A stretch of 64,000 nt of DNA from Roseiarcus sp963741405 (GCA_963741405.1 CAVUHX010000039.1:620001-684000), one strand, 5' to 3'. Counted from the stretch's first letter, positions 8,663 to 17,787 are shown. Translations and numbers: made by a program. Notes: generated from the sequence alone by a model not told the origin.

Positions 8663-10233
8663 TTCGCCGCCTCCGGCTCGACATAGCGCGGAAAGACCGG
8701 CGACGGGGCCGGCAGCGCCCTGCCCCGCTCGAGCCGATGCGACGCATCGAGACGGCCAGCGGTCTCTCCTGCCTCGAGCGCGGCGAACGTGCGCCGTGGC
8801 GGAGCGACCCCGAGCAGGTCGAGCAGCTTCGCCATGCTGCCGGGCATGACCGGCTGCAGAAGGATCGCGCAGACGCGCAGCGCCTCGATCGTTACGTAGA
8901 GGACGAGCCGCATCCGCGCCGGGTCGCTCTTGGCGAGCTTCCAGGGCTCGCAATTGGCGAAATAGCGGTTCGTCTCGGCGACCACCTCGAACACGGCGCC
9001 GACATAGAGGTGGATGAGGAACCCCTGCATGTGGCGGCGCGCCTCGCCCAGGAGCGCGTCGGCGCGCGCGAGGATCGCGAGATCCTCCGGTGCGGGCGGA
9101 ACGCCCGCCGGATCGGGGACGGCGGCAGCGCAATTCCTGGCGATCATGGTGAGAGAACGCTGCGCGAGGTTGCCGATGTCGTTGGCGAGATCGGCGGTCA
9201 TGCGGCCGACGATCGCCTCGTGCGAGTAATTGCCGTCCTGCCCGAACGGCACCTCCCGCAGGAAGAAATAGCGAACGGGATCGAGGCCGTAGGCCGCGAC
9301 GAGATCGGCCGGACTCACCACGTTGCCGACCGACTTCGACATCTTCTCGCCTCGGTTGAACAGAAATCCGTGCACGACGACCTGCCGCGGCACGGGCAGT
9401 CCGGCCGACATGAGGAAGGCCGGCCAGTAGACGGCGTGGAAGCGGGTGATGTCCTTGCCGATCACGTGCGCGTCGGCCGGCCAGAATTTCGCTCGCGGGC
9501 CGTCGTCGGGAAAGCCGGTCGCGGTGATATAGTTGGTCAGCGCGTCGACCCAGACATACATGACGTGCTTCGGGTCGCCAGGCACGGGCGTTCCCCAGGC
9601 GAGGGTCGCGCGGCTGATCGACAGGTCCGTGAGACCGCGCTTCACGAAGGCGACGATCTCGTTGAGGTACTTCTCCGGCGTGACGAAATCCGGGTGCGCT
9701 TCGTAATGGGCAAGGAGCCGGTCGGCCCAGGCCGACAGGCGGAAGAACCAGCTCTCCTCCTCCACCCAGTCGACGGGGGCGCCCGTCGGCGCCAGCCTGG
9801 TTGCGTCAGGGCCTGGACTGAGCTCGCTCTCGTCGAAATAGGCTTCGTCCCGCACGGAGTACCAGCCGGAATATTTCGAGAGATAGACGTCCCCGTTCGC
9901 CGCCATTCGCTCCCAGATCGCCTGCGCGGCGCGGACGTTGCGGGCCTGGGTCGTGCGCACGATGTCGTCGGCGCGGGCGTTGAGAAGCTCGCCCATCGCC
10001 TCGAACTCGGCGGCGACACGGTCGACGAACGCCTGCGGCGTGACCCCTTCGCGCGCCGCGGTCTGTTGAACCTTCAGACCATATTCGTCCATTCCGGTGA
10101 CGAACAGCGTGTCGCGCCCGTCGAGCCGCATGAAACGCTGGATGGCGTCGGTCGCGATGCGCTCGTAGGCGTGGCCGATATGCGGCGCGCCGTTGGCGTA
10201 GGGGATCGCTGTCGTCACGTAGAAGCGGCTCAT
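8659..10233 (-). CDS. metG: Methionyl-tRNA synthetase
   Basis: This class I aminoacyl-tRNA synthetase charges tRNA-Met. At 524 residues it is the compact form without the C-terminal dimerisation domain. The HIGH motif lies in the N-terminal PYANGAPHIGHAYERI, and the KMSKS loop is KMSKSVGNV at about residue 295. FVTGMDEYGLKVQQ and the tryptophan-rich WYSVRDEAYFDE segment are also present. It leads the metG-tatD-MBL operon. A long antisense open frame across this gene is a codon-bias shadow. Confidence 0.96.
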   Translation of the reverse strand: MSRFYVTTAIPYANGAPHIGHAYERIATDAIQRFMRLDGRDTLFVTGMDEYGLKVQQTAAREGVTPQAFVDRVAAEFEAMGELLNARADDIVRTTQARNVRAAQAIWERMAANGDVYLSKYSGWYSVRDEAYFDESELSPGPDATRLAPTGAPVDWVEEESWFFRLSAWADRLLAHYEAHPDFVTPEKYLNEIVAFVKRGLTDLSISRATLAWGTPVPGDPKHVMYVWVDALTNYITATGFPDDGPRAKFWPADAHVIGKDITRFHAVYWPAFLMSAGLPVPRQVVVHGFLFNRGEKMSKSVGNVVSPADLVAAYGLDPVRYFFLREVPFGQDGNYSHEAIVGRMTADLANDIGNLAQRSLTMIARNCAAAVPDPAGVPPAPEDLAILARADALLGEARRHMQGFLIHLYVGAVFEVVAETNRYFANCEPWKLAKSDPARMRLVLYVTIEALRVCAILLQPVMPGSMAKLLDLLGVAPPRRTFAALEAGETAGRLDASHRLERGRALPAPSPVFPRYVEPEAAK

Positions 10234-10395
10234 GCCGCCGTCCTAGAGCATTTCGGAAGCGATTGGAACGCCGCGGGCGCGGCGGTCTTCCTCGATTCCG
10301 AAGCTACGCGGCAGGAAGCTCACGCCTGCAGGAGCGCGCGTTGCGAGTCGGGCGCAGGCCCTCTCCGGCGGCGACTCAAGCCTCCGAGCGTCCTG

Positions 10396-10695
10396 TCATT
10401 GCCATCTGCAATGCAGGGCGCCCCAAGGTCCTCGCCAACAGTGGCGGACCGGGCCGGCATAGAAGCCGTAGGGACGTGGCCCCCGACCCCATCCCCAGCG
10501 TCGCCAGCCCCATGGACGGTTCGGATGCCAACGCCCCCACCGGTCCCACCAGACCTTTTCGATTCCTCCGCCGATGACAGGCTGGTCGAGAACTGGCGAG
10601 GAAAGGGTGAACGCTGGCGCAGGGACCGTCGTCACGAGCATCGCCGCTCCTGCAATCGCGACAAGAGCGCCGCCAGGGAGAATACGTGAGTACAT
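10396..10695 (-). CDS. Secreted Trp/Arg/Gly-rich small protein, copy 2
   Basis: This is a 99-residue paralogue of the gene at 2340-2687. The ATG at 10695 follows GGAGGAG. The export signal (GGALVAIAGAAMLVTTVPAPAFTLSSP) aligns with the first copy, as does the tail YGFYAGPVRHCWRGPWG. The central region (WDRWGRWHPNRPWGWRRWGW) replaces the His-rich repeats of copy 1 with Arg/Pro/Trp repeats. It probably acts in the envelope or periplasm; the role is unknown. Shared ends with diverged middles suggest duplication followed by repeat turnover. Confidence 0.72.
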   Translation of the reverse strand: MYSRILPGGALVAIAGAAMLVTTVPAPAFTLSSPVLDQPVIGGGIEKVWWDRWGRWHPNRPWGWRRWGWGRGPRPYGFYAGPVRHCWRGPWGALHCRWQ

Positions 10696-11759
10696 GAATC
10701 TCCTCCATATTGCCGTTGCGGAAGACAGCATACGCCGTTCAGTCTGAACAGACGCTGAAACCCGCGCTGTCAACGGAGGTTCCTTCGACCGTCAGGATTG
10801 TGTCGCTGCGCCAATGGATGCGGCCATACCGCCGATGCCCGGATCGCCTCCGGCCGCGGGCGCCAGACGCACTCAGGCAGACTGAGGGTGAGCCCGGCAT
10901 GAGAAGGGCATCGTAGGCCGGAAAGATGCCCTTGTTCCCACGCTCACGCCGGACTCAATTCATGGGACGCATGTTGCGTGCCGCCGGCGGCGTCTCATTC
11001 CGGCACAGATGAGTTCCAGCGACTTCGCGCCGATCTCGGCGATCCTCTGGCGATCCCGAGGCAGTCGCGAATGATGGTCCGGTCCCCTGCCCGCGCGACC
11101 GCCTCGGCATAGCCCTCGGCCCCTCACGAGGCGGAACGCTGTCGTCGTTCGGCGCCGAGCGGAAGCTTCTCCTCAAGCAGCGGCCCATAGGCCTGTGTGA
11201 CAACCCCCGATTCTTCACGCTCCGGCGGCGTCAGCGCAAAGCGCGTCTGATCCCAGCGGAAAGGGCTTTGAATCCAGGAGTCGTCGCCTGGCGCGGGCCC
11301 TCCGGCGCCGAGCGAGGAGCCAGCCATAGCCAATCCGACGGGACCGGAGCCCGCCACCAGCCGGTTTTGTCATCGCAGCTCTCCGGATAAGCATCTCCCC
11401 GTTTCCATGGCCTATTCCAGAACGGGAACGAACGAAACCGATCCTATAAACCTGCCGCTAAGCTCGCTCGATTATCGTGGCCCGGAGTCTCGCCGACACC
11501 GTGTGGAGCGCGCCAGAATGTACATTTGGGATTGCGAAATCATCGCGTCCGTAAGGTCCGCCTCTCCGCTTCCGTCGCTTGCAGTCAGCGGCCGAGCGAC
11601 GGACCATAGGGTCCGAACCAGAGTAAACAGGCTCGCACACGCGCCGCGGCTATCGCCGGCGGACCAGAAGAACTCCCTCTCGGAGCGGCCCGCGGAACCC
11701 AAAGCGCAGGCCCATGAGACCCGAGCGGATACCGAAGACTAGGATTTGAGGCCACTCCA
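10696..11759. other. Intergenic stretch with only weak ORFs
   Basis: No gene is convincingly supported. A minus-strand frame at 11124-11357 (77 codons) and a plus-strand frame at 11407-11742 (111 codons) are the best candidates. Both lack recognisable domains and good ribosome binding sites. No RNA genes or mobile-element ends were recognised. Confidence 0.4.
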
Positions 11760-12032
11760 ATGGCGGCTTCGAGCGAGCTTGTCGGTTTCGTTGTAATGCT
11801 GTCTGTGCCCGCCTATTTCGTCCTCCAACCCTGGGCGCTGCATCGATTCGCGCGAAAATGGCGGACGGCGGCTGCGGCTCCTCTGCTGTTCGCCATTCCG
11901 GCTGCGCTGTGGTGCCTCTACGCCTTTGCGCAAGGTTCTGACCTATGGCCGATCACATTCGTATTTGTCGCCCCAATAGGAACTCTATATCTGTTGATCT
12001 TGATTTGTCTTGATTGGGCGATTACCCCGTGA
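11760..12032 (+). CDS. Small integral membrane protein
   Basis: The ATG at 11760 is preceded by GAGG at good spacing. The 90-residue product has three hydrophobic segments: ELVGFVVMLSVPAYFVL, APLLFAIPAALWCLYAFA and WPITFVFVAPIGTLYLLI. Short basic loops (HRFARKWR) lie between them, consistent with an inner-membrane protein. There is no signature that names a family. Confidence 0.68.
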   Translation: MAASSELVGFVVMLSVPAYFVLQPWALHRFARKWRTAAAAPLLFAIPAALWCLYAFAQGSDLWPITFVFVAPIGTLYLLILICLDWAITP

Positions 12033-12176
12033 AGGGCAGACAAAGCGGTCCTCGCGCGAGAAGCGGCCGAGATCGAAACGACGCTTATCCCGACTTCCGG
12101 CGCCCGATTGGGCGGAAGCGTCGAAATCGAATCCCACCGATCGGGGAGGCTGCGGTGTCGGTGATCGTGGGCGCCC

Positions 12177-13004
12177 TCACATCAGCAGACCGCCGCCGAC
12201 AGCGACAATCTGGCCGCTGATGTAGTTCGATTCCGGTGTGCAGAAAAGATAGACGGCGTCGGCCGCCTCCTCCGGCGTTCCACCCCGGCCAAGCGGCACC
12301 ATCTTCTCGAATGTATTGAGGAGCTGGGGCTGGACCCCGACCTTGATCTCACGGCCGGCGACGTCGATCGTCGCCTGCTGCGCCTCGATCGCCTGCGTCA
12401 GACGCGTGTGGATCAGGCCGAAGGCGACGCAATTGACATTGACCTTGTAGCGCCCCCACTCCTTGCACAGAGTGCGGGTGAATCCGATCAGCGAGGCCTT
12501 CGCCGCCGAATAGCTGACCTGGCCGGCATTGCCGTAGAGGCCTGCGAGCGACGAGATGTTGACCACCTTGCGAAACACCTCGCGCCCGGCTTCGGCGTCC
12601 CTTTTGGCGAGCATGCGGATTGGCTCGGCCGCCGCGCGCATGATGCGGAACGGCGCCACGAGATGCACGTCGAGCATCGCCTGAAACTGCTCGTCGGTCA
12701 TTTTCTGGACGGTCGAGTCCCAGGTGTAGCCGGCGTTGTTGACGATGATGTCGAGCCCGCCGAGCTTCTCCATTCCCGCCGCCACGAAGCTCTCGGCGAA
12801 ACCGGGCCTGGTGACATCGCCATTGACGGCGACCGCCTCGCCGCCGAGAGCCTTGATCTCCTGGACGACGGCCTGCCCCGGCGCCTCGTCGAGATCGTTG
12901 ACGACGACCTTGGCGCCATGACGGGCGAGCTTGAGCGCAATGCAGCGACCGATGCCGCGCCCCGAACCGGACACAAGAGCGACTTTTCCTGCCAGATTGT
13001 TCAT
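12177..13004 (-). CDS. Short-chain dehydrogenase/reductase
   Basis: This classical SDR has 275 residues and is an NAD(P)H-dependent oxidoreductase. The cofactor motif is SGSGRGIGRCIA, the structural motif is NNAG near residue 90, and the catalytic triad is visible as NISSLAGLYG...YSAAKASLIGF (Ser, Tyr, Lys). It is the last gene of the thiolase-MaoC-MaoC-SDR cluster, 14 bases after the second MaoC gene. In this context it probably oxidises a 3-hydroxyacyl-CoA or related hydroxy intermediate; the substrate is inferred only. Confidence 0.9.
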   Translation of the reverse strand: MNNLAGKVALVSGSGRGIGRCIALKLARHGAKVVVNDLDEAPGQAVVQEIKALGGEAVAVNGDVTRPGFAESFVAAGMEKLGGLDIIVNNAGYTWDSTVQKMTDEQFQAMLDVHLVAPFRIMRAAAEPIRMLAKRDAEAGREVFRKVVNISSLAGLYGNAGQVSYSAAKASLIGFTRTLCKEWGRYKVNVNCVAFGLIHTRLTQAIEAQQATIDVAGREIKVGVQPQLLNTFEKMVPLGRGGTPEEAADAVYLFCTPESNYISGQIVAVGGGLLM

Positions 13005-13017
13005 TTCGGTTTCCTCT

Positions 13018-13431
13018 TTAGAGAGCGACGATGGCTTCGCCGGAAAGCTTCACTTCTCCGGCTTCATTCTTCGCGGTAAGCGACAGCCGTGCGCGCTGTT
13101 CGCCTTCGGCTTCGAGGAGCTCTGCGACGGTTCCCTCGCAGCGGATCCTGGCGCCGATCTCGGTGATCGCGACGAAGCGCGTCGAAAACGAGCGCAATCG
13201 ATCGGGACGCACGGTGTCGGTGACGGCCTGGCCGAGCATCGCCATGACCAGCATGCCCTGCGCAAACACGTCCGGAAATCCGGCCCTCTTGGCGAAGTCG
13301 ATGTCGACATGCATCGGATTGTGATCGCCCGACGCGCCGGCGTAGAGCGCGAGCGTCGTACGCGTGATGCGCGGAAAGCTCTTGTCGACGACGATCGAAC
13401 CGACCGTTGGGGTCGTGGGGAAGGTGTTCAT
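13018..13431 (-). CDS. MaoC-like (R)-specific enoyl-CoA hydratase
   Basis: This 137-residue single hot-dog-fold protein carries the hydratase-2 signature ALYAGASGDHNPMHVD, with the catalytic Asp and His, followed by FAQGMLVMAMLGQA. It is expected to hydrate trans-2-enoyl-CoA thioesters in the cytosol. The start overlaps the preceding gene as ATGA, so the two MaoC-type subunits are translationally coupled and probably form a heteromeric hydratase. Confidence 0.9.
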   Translation of the reverse strand: MNTFPTTPTVGSIVVDKSFPRITRTTLALYAGASGDHNPMHVDIDFAKRAGFPDVFAQGMLVMAMLGQAVTDTVRPDRLRSFSTRFVAITEIGARIRCEGTVAELLEAEGEQRARLSLTAKNEAGEVKLSGEAIVAL

Positions 13432-13886
13432 GCCACAGCCTCCGGATTGCGGACGACGATGACGCGGATGGCGTCCGCAACGTGCTCGCCGCGCTGATTG
13501 ACGATACGGGTGGTGACGTCGATCAGGGTCATCGCGCCCGCCTTTTTCTGGGCGACGCTGGTGACGGCCGATTGCAGGGTCAGTTCGTCGCCGACGACGA
13601 CCGGCGCGTGATAGACGAACTTCTGCTCACCATGCAGCACCCTGCGAAGATCGATTTCGAGCGCCTCGAGCATCGCGAACGGGTCGTCCGCGTCCATCAT
13701 TTCCAGACAGAACAAATAGGTCGGCGGGATCGGCGTCGCCGCAAAGCCCGCGGCTTTCGCCGCGGCGTGATCGCGGTAGATCGGGTTGGACTCGCCGAGC
13801 GTATTGAGGAAGTAGCGCAGCCGTCCCGGCTCGACGCGCGCATGGGTCGGCGCAAGTTTGCGCCCGACCGCTGAAGAATCGACCAT
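13428..13886 (-). CDS. MaoC N-terminal-domain dehydratase subunit
   Basis: This 152-residue protein resembles the N-terminal half of double hot-dog hydratases (FAS1-like dehydratase domain): YFLNTLGESNPIYRDHAAAKAAGF, then IPPTYLFCLEM and GEQKFVYHAPVVVGDELTL. It lacks the full catalytic Asp-His signature of its partner. That matches heterodimeric hydratases, in which one subunit binds the acyl tail and the other catalyses. The ATG at 13886 lies 9 bases after the thiolase stop, and its own stop overlaps the next start. Confidence 0.85.
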   Translation of the reverse strand: MVDSSAVGRKLAPTHARVEPGRLRYFLNTLGESNPIYRDHAAAKAAGFAATPIPPTYLFCLEMMDADDPFAMLEALEIDLRRVLHGEQKFVYHAPVVVGDELTLQSAVTSVAQKKAGAMTLIDVTTRIVNQRGEHVADAIRVIVVRNPEAVA

Positions 13887-13894
13887 GACCGTCC

Positions 13895-15079
13895 TCACAT
13901 CTGCTGGTAGAGCGTGACGACGCAGGCGCCGCCGAGGCCAAGATTGTGCTGAAGACCGCGCTTCACGCCGTCGACCTGGGTCGCCCCGGCGGTTCCGCGC
14001 AACTGCCTTGTCAGCTCGTAGCACTGCGCGAGGCCGGTGGCGCCGAGCGGATGCCCCTTCGACAACAGACCGCCGGACGGGTTCGTGACCACCTTGCCGC
14101 CATAGGTGTTGTCGCCGGCGTCGATGAACGCTTCGGCGCCCCCCTCCGGGCAAAGGCCCAGCGCCTCGTAGGTGATCAGTTCGTTGTGGGCGAAGCAGTC
14201 GTGCAATTCGACGACGCCGATCTCCTTGGGGCCAATGCCGGATTGTTCGTACACCTTGTTCGCGGCGGCGCGCGCCATGTCGTAGCCGACCAGCCGCATC
14301 ATGTCCTTCGTATCGAAGGTGCTCTGCGTGTCGGTCGTCATCGCCTGCGCGGCGATGGCGACCTCCGTCTTGAGGCCGTGGCGCCTGGCGAAGGTCTCGG
14401 AGACCAGGACCGCGGCCGCTCCGCCGCAGGTCGGTGGACAAGCCATCAGCCGCGTCATGACGCCCGGCCAGATCACCTGATCGTTCATTACCTCTTCCGC
14501 CGTCAGCTCCTTGCGGAAGATGGCGAGCGGATTGTTCTTCGCGTGACGGCTCGCCTTGGCGCGGATCTTGGCGAAGGCCTCCATCTTGGTGCCGTATTTC
14601 TTCATGTGGGCGAGCCCGGCGCCGCCGAAATAGCGCAGCGCAAGCGGGATGCCCGGCGCGTCGATCAGCGTGTCGGCGAGCGCATCGAACTCCTCGAACG
14701 GGCTCGGACGATCGGTGTAGACCGAACCCAGCGCGCCGGGCTTCATCTGCTCGAAGCCGAGCGCGAGGACGCAATCGGCCGCGCCCGAAGCGATCGCTTG
14801 TCGCGCCAGAAACAGTGCGGTGGAGCCGGTCGAGCAGTTGTTGTTGACGTTGACGATTGGAACCCCGGTCATGCCGAGGTGGTAGATCGCGCGCTGGCCG
14901 GCGGTCGAGTCGCCGTACACGTATCCCGCGTAGGCCTGCTCGACGAGCTCGTATCCGACTCCGGCGTCGGCGAGCGCGCGTCGCCCCGCCTCGGCGCCCA
15001 TCTCATGATAGCTCGCGCTCGCTCCAGGCTTGGCGAAGGGAATCATTCCAACGCCTGCGACGACAACCCTGGACGACAT
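13895..15079 (-). CDS. Thiolase, SCP-x / lipid-transfer type
   Basis: The 394-residue thiolase-superfamily protein has the nucleophile region NNNCSTGSTALFLARQAI, then VVELHDCFAHNE, NPSGGLLSKGHPLGATG and LGLGGACVV. These correspond to the SCP-x/lipid-carrier subgroup, which acts on branched or sterol side-chain acyl-CoAs in other bacteria. It heads the operon with two MaoC-like proteins and an SDR. Together they supply hydration, oxidation and thiolytic steps of a beta-oxidation-like pathway. It is transcribed divergently from the TetR regulator. Confidence 0.9.
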   Translation of the reverse strand: MSSRVVVAGVGMIPFAKPGASASYHEMGAEAGRRALADAGVGYELVEQAYAGYVYGDSTAGQRAIYHLGMTGVPIVNVNNNCSTGSTALFLARQAIASGAADCVLALGFEQMKPGALGSVYTDRPSPFEEFDALADTLIDAPGIPLALRYFGGAGLAHMKKYGTKMEAFAKIRAKASRHAKNNPLAIFRKELTAEEVMNDQVIWPGVMTRLMACPPTCGGAAAVLVSETFARRHGLKTEVAIAAQAMTTDTQSTFDTKDMMRLVGYDMARAAANKVYEQSGIGPKEIGVVELHDCFAHNELITYEALGLCPEGGAEAFIDAGDNTYGGKVVTNPSGGLLSKGHPLGATGLAQCYELTRQLRGTAGATQVDGVKRGLQHNLGLGGACVVTLYQQM

Positions 15080-15169
15080 TGGCTCCTCCTCAAATTACCC
15101 ACTAGACATTTACTGTCCCATGGGTCATATATGGCTCTCGGGACCCTGTCAAGAAGGAATGCAAAGATC
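15080..15169. promoter_or_regulatory. Divergent promoter/operator between thiolase operon and TetR gene
   Basis: About 90 bases separate the two divergent starts. Two ribosome binding sites are visible: GGAGGAG for the thiolase on the minus strand, and AAGAAGGAA for the regulator. The block contains CCCATGGG and a GGGTC...GACCC inverted pair around 15118-15145, plausible operator half-sites. Autoregulation and control of the operon by the TetR protein are inferred from arrangement. Confidence 0.5.
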
Positions 15170-15856
15170 GTGAGCGCGCCGAAGCCAGTGGCCGACATTT
15201 CGCCATGGACTCCATTCGAGGACCGCAGGCGCGCGCGCGACGAGAAGCGTGACGCAGTCCTGCGCATGGCGGTCCGGCTGTTTCTCGTGGATGGCTATCA
15301 CCGCACGCCGCTGGCCACGATCGCCGAGCGGCTGAACATCACCAAACCCGCGCTCTACAACTACTTCGCCGGCAAGGAAGAGATTCTTTATGCGCTCTAT
15401 CGACTGGGCGACGAGCAGTACGAGGAGAGTTTCGGGCGCATCGAGCGCGGCGAAGGGTGCGGTCTCGACAAGCTCCGCGCGATGATCCGCGCCTACGCCA
15501 GCAGCATGACGACGGATTTCGGCATGTGCTTCGCCCGTCTCGACGACCGCGAACTCGGCGAGGAGCCGCGCGCGCAAGTCCGCCGTTCCAAGCGGCGCTA
15601 TGACCTGGCGTTTCGAAATCAGATCGAACGCGGCGTCGAGGACGGCTCCGTCAGACCGTGCAATCCCAAATTGGCCGCCTTCGTGATCGCCGGCGCGCTG
15701 AACGGGATCGCGGATTGGTACAGGCCGGGGGGCGACCTCCCGGTTGAAACGATCGCGGACGAATTCGCCCTGCGGCTGACTGAAGGGCTTGCAACGCGCG
15801 CAAACCAACTGCCTGCGACGGCAAAGCCAAATCGAGGCGCAAAGCGAAAATCATGA
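15170..15856 (+). CDS. TetR/AcrR-family transcriptional regulator
   Basis: The N-terminal helix-turn-helix is clear: AVRLFLVDGYHRTPLATIAERLNITKPALYNYFAGKEEILYAL. The C-terminal ligand domain continues to residue ~228 with a Lys/Arg-rich tail. I chose the GTG at 15170 because AAGAAGGAA precedes it; the ATG at 15131 would add 13 residues. Divergence from the thiolase/MaoC/SDR operon suggests that it senses an acyl-CoA or related lipid and represses that operon. Confidence 0.88.
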   Translation: MSAPKPVADISPWTPFEDRRRARDEKRDAVLRMAVRLFLVDGYHRTPLATIAERLNITKPALYNYFAGKEEILYALYRLGDEQYEESFGRIERGEGCGLDKLRAMIRAYASSMTTDFGMCFARLDDRELGEEPRAQVRRSKRRYDLAFRNQIERGVEDGSVRPCNPKLAAFVIAGALNGIADWYRPGGDLPVETIADEFALRLTEGLATRANQLPATAKPNRGAKRKS

Positions 15857-16213
15857 GCCTCGGGCGGTCCCTCGCGCGGCGCGAAAGGGACGTCGCTCAT
15901 CGTCGTCGCGGGTTGCAGGCGTAGGGGACGAGCGACCCGACGCTCCGGCGCTCGACCTTGTCGGCCGGCCACGAAGCCGGCTCTTTCGGCGCGGGCGCGC
16001 CGACGCTCTCTTTTTTGCGGGCCAAAGGTATTCTCTTTTAGGGGCAAGAAAATTCTGCGCGTGCGGGGGCGTCTGGTTGCCAGGGGAAGGCCAAAGCGCA
16101 ATTCCAAACCCCCTACCCTTCCGCGCGTTCGCAGCGCCTTCCGGTCGGATCTTCGCGGAAGCGATTGTCGTGCAAGCGGCGCTACGAGCCTCTCCAGCGT
16201 CGCTGGCGCCGGC
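15857..16213. other. Intergenic gap, no gene supported
   Basis: The gap lies between two convergent genes. Overlapping Arg-rich frames occur on both strands without ribosome binding sites. An imperfect GC hairpin (GTCCCTCGCGC...GCGAAAGGGAC, about 15880) may terminate the TetR gene. Confidence 0.4.
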
Positions 16214-17146
16214 CTAAAAGCGAAAAACCCGATCCCAGTCGTCCTTGACGTGGACAATGGTCCATCCGCGTCCTGGGCCCTCGTCGAGCCCACGCGCCAG
16301 ACGGGCAAGGCCAGCGGCGCGATCATAGGCATATTCGCGGTCCGCATCGTCATGATGGACGATCAGACCGAAGCGCGCCCCAGGTCCGCTGGTAACCCAT
16401 TCGAGCATCGCGAAATCGCCATCCGAATTGCCGAACGCCGCGATCGGACGCCGCCCGATATGTGTATTGATCGCGACGGGCTTGCCTTCCTTGTCGCCAA
16501 AGAAATGCAATTCGGCCTCACGCATCAGCACCGGCTCGCCGTCCTTAACCACATATTTGGTGACGATGCTGCTGCCAATCACTTGCTCGGGTGGAACGCC
16601 GTAGACGGTTTCACTGAAAGTGCGCATGAATTCGATGCCGCCACCCGAGACAATGAACGTCTTGAAGTCGTTCGCACGCAGCAGGGCGAGCACATCGAGC
16701 ATCGGTTGGTAGACGAGATCGGTATAGGGGCGGTTGAACTGCGGATGGCGTGCGGTGGCAATCCAGTCGCGGGCCAGATCGGCAAACGCTTCGGTCGACA
16801 TGCCGGCGTGTGTCGCCATCACCAGCGCGACGAGCCCGTCCATGCCGACGGCCATGATGCCGGCCACATCGCCTTCGAGAACGGCTTTGAATGGCTGTAG
16901 ATCGCGCCATTCGGGGTGCTGCGGCGCCAACGCCCGGATGCGATCGATCACAAAATACGCCTGGACCGGCAGCGGCTGCTCGACCCAAAGCGTGCCGTCA
17001 TTGTCGAACACGGCAATGCGATCGGCGAGGGGCACGAAATCGGGGTGGCCCATGGTTGTCACACGCGCCACGAAATCGAGGATCGCTTGCCTGGGCGCGC
17101 CGTTGCGCCATGCGGAAAGCACCGGATTGACAGGTTCGGCGTTCAC
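16214..17146 (-). CDS. HAD-superfamily hydrolase
   Basis: The 310-residue protein has the HAD motif I FDNDGTLW (nucleophile Asp and acid Asp), motif II as FIVSGGG, and motif III/IV as AFGNSDGDFAMLEW. It is predicted to be a phosphatase or phosphoserine-phosphatase-like hydrolase of unknown substrate. The GTG at 17146 overlaps the stop of the upstream 2H-phosphoesterase gene (GTGA), so the two are translationally coupled. No signal peptide is visible. Confidence 0.88.
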   Translation of the reverse strand: MNAEPVNPVLSAWRNGAPRQAILDFVARVTTMGHPDFVPLADRIAVFDNDGTLWVEQPLPVQAYFVIDRIRALAPQHPEWRDLQPFKAVLEGDVAGIMAVGMDGLVALVMATHAGMSTEAFADLARDWIATARHPQFNRPYTDLVYQPMLDVLALLRANDFKTFIVSGGGIEFMRTFSETVYGVPPEQVIGSSIVTKYVVKDGEPVLMREAELHFFGDKEGKPVAINTHIGRRPIAAFGNSDGDFAMLEWVTSGPGARFGLIVHHDDADREYAYDRAAGLARLARGLDEGPGRGWTIVHVKDDWDRVFRF

Positions 17147-17787
17147 CCCGTCACATCCCAGCGCTTGAGCAACCGCGCCGCCGTCCCGAAGGGTCCCAAC
17201 TGGAAAATGGCGGCGCCTGCCGGAGCAAACGCAAATGCCGGGAACGGTTCGGCGATCATCCGGTCGAGATAGTCGGTTGGCGCGACGCCGGTGCTGACGT
17301 GCGGATTGAAGTGTGCGCCGGCATGATGCGCGACAAATCCCGAAACGTAGTCGATCAGCGCCGCGTCGAACGCCGGATTGTCGTGCCTGGCGGTAAAGGC
17401 CTCGATCGGGCCGGTCGGCGCCATGAACGGCGCGGCGGCGGCGATCACATCGGCTTGCAGCTTTTGCAGTTCTGGCGTCAGCGTGGCGCAAATGCCGGCC
17501 ACGCCCACACCAGGCCCGGGCGTGTAATAGTAGCGAACTGCCCACAGTAGCAGATTGGTCACCTTTGCGTTGCCGATCACATCGCCGGTCGCCGAGTAGA
17601 GCGCCTCCAAGTCCTTGGCGGCGACAAAACACTGCAACAACGTGATGTGCGGGCGATGGTCCGCATCTAGTGCAAACCCGCTCGGAAACGCCTGGCGCAA
17701 CCGTGCATTGTTGCTTTCCGCGCGTTCGAGCATTCGGCCATCCGGCTCGAGCAGGATGTCTATCGCGATGACCTCAGACGGCGCCAT
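17143..17787 (-). CDS. 2'-5' RNA ligase-like 2H phosphoesterase
   Basis: The 214-residue protein shows both HxT/S motifs of the 2H fold: HRPHITLLQCF near residue 45 and FNPHVSTGVAP near residue 155. Characterised members cleave or join 2'-5' phosphodiesters or cyclic phosphates. The ATG at 17787 has AAGGAA upstream; a longer start at 17847 is possible. Coupling to the HAD hydrolase suggests the pair processes a small phosphorylated or RNA-end substrate; that is inference. Confidence 0.72.
   Translation of the reverse strand: MAPSEVIAIDILLEPDGRMLERAESNNARLRQAFPSGFALDADHRPHITLLQCFVAAKDLEALYSATGDVIGNAKVTNLLLWAVRYYYTPGPGVGVAGICATLTPELQKLQADVIAAAAPFMAPTGPIEAFTARHDNPAFDAALIDYVSGFVAHHAGAHFNPHVSTGVAPTDYLDRMIAEPFPAFAFAPAGAAIFQLGPFGTAARLLKRWDVTG

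Noticed and set aside
8737..10689. 650-codon open frame antisense to metG
   Set aside because: It mirrors the metG codon bias in a GC-rich genome, has no domain, and metG on the other strand has all its motifs.
13946..15130. Long plus-strand frame antisense to the thiolase, joined to the TetR gene
   Set aside because: Only the last part (from 15170) encodes a recognisable protein; the rest is thiolase shadow.
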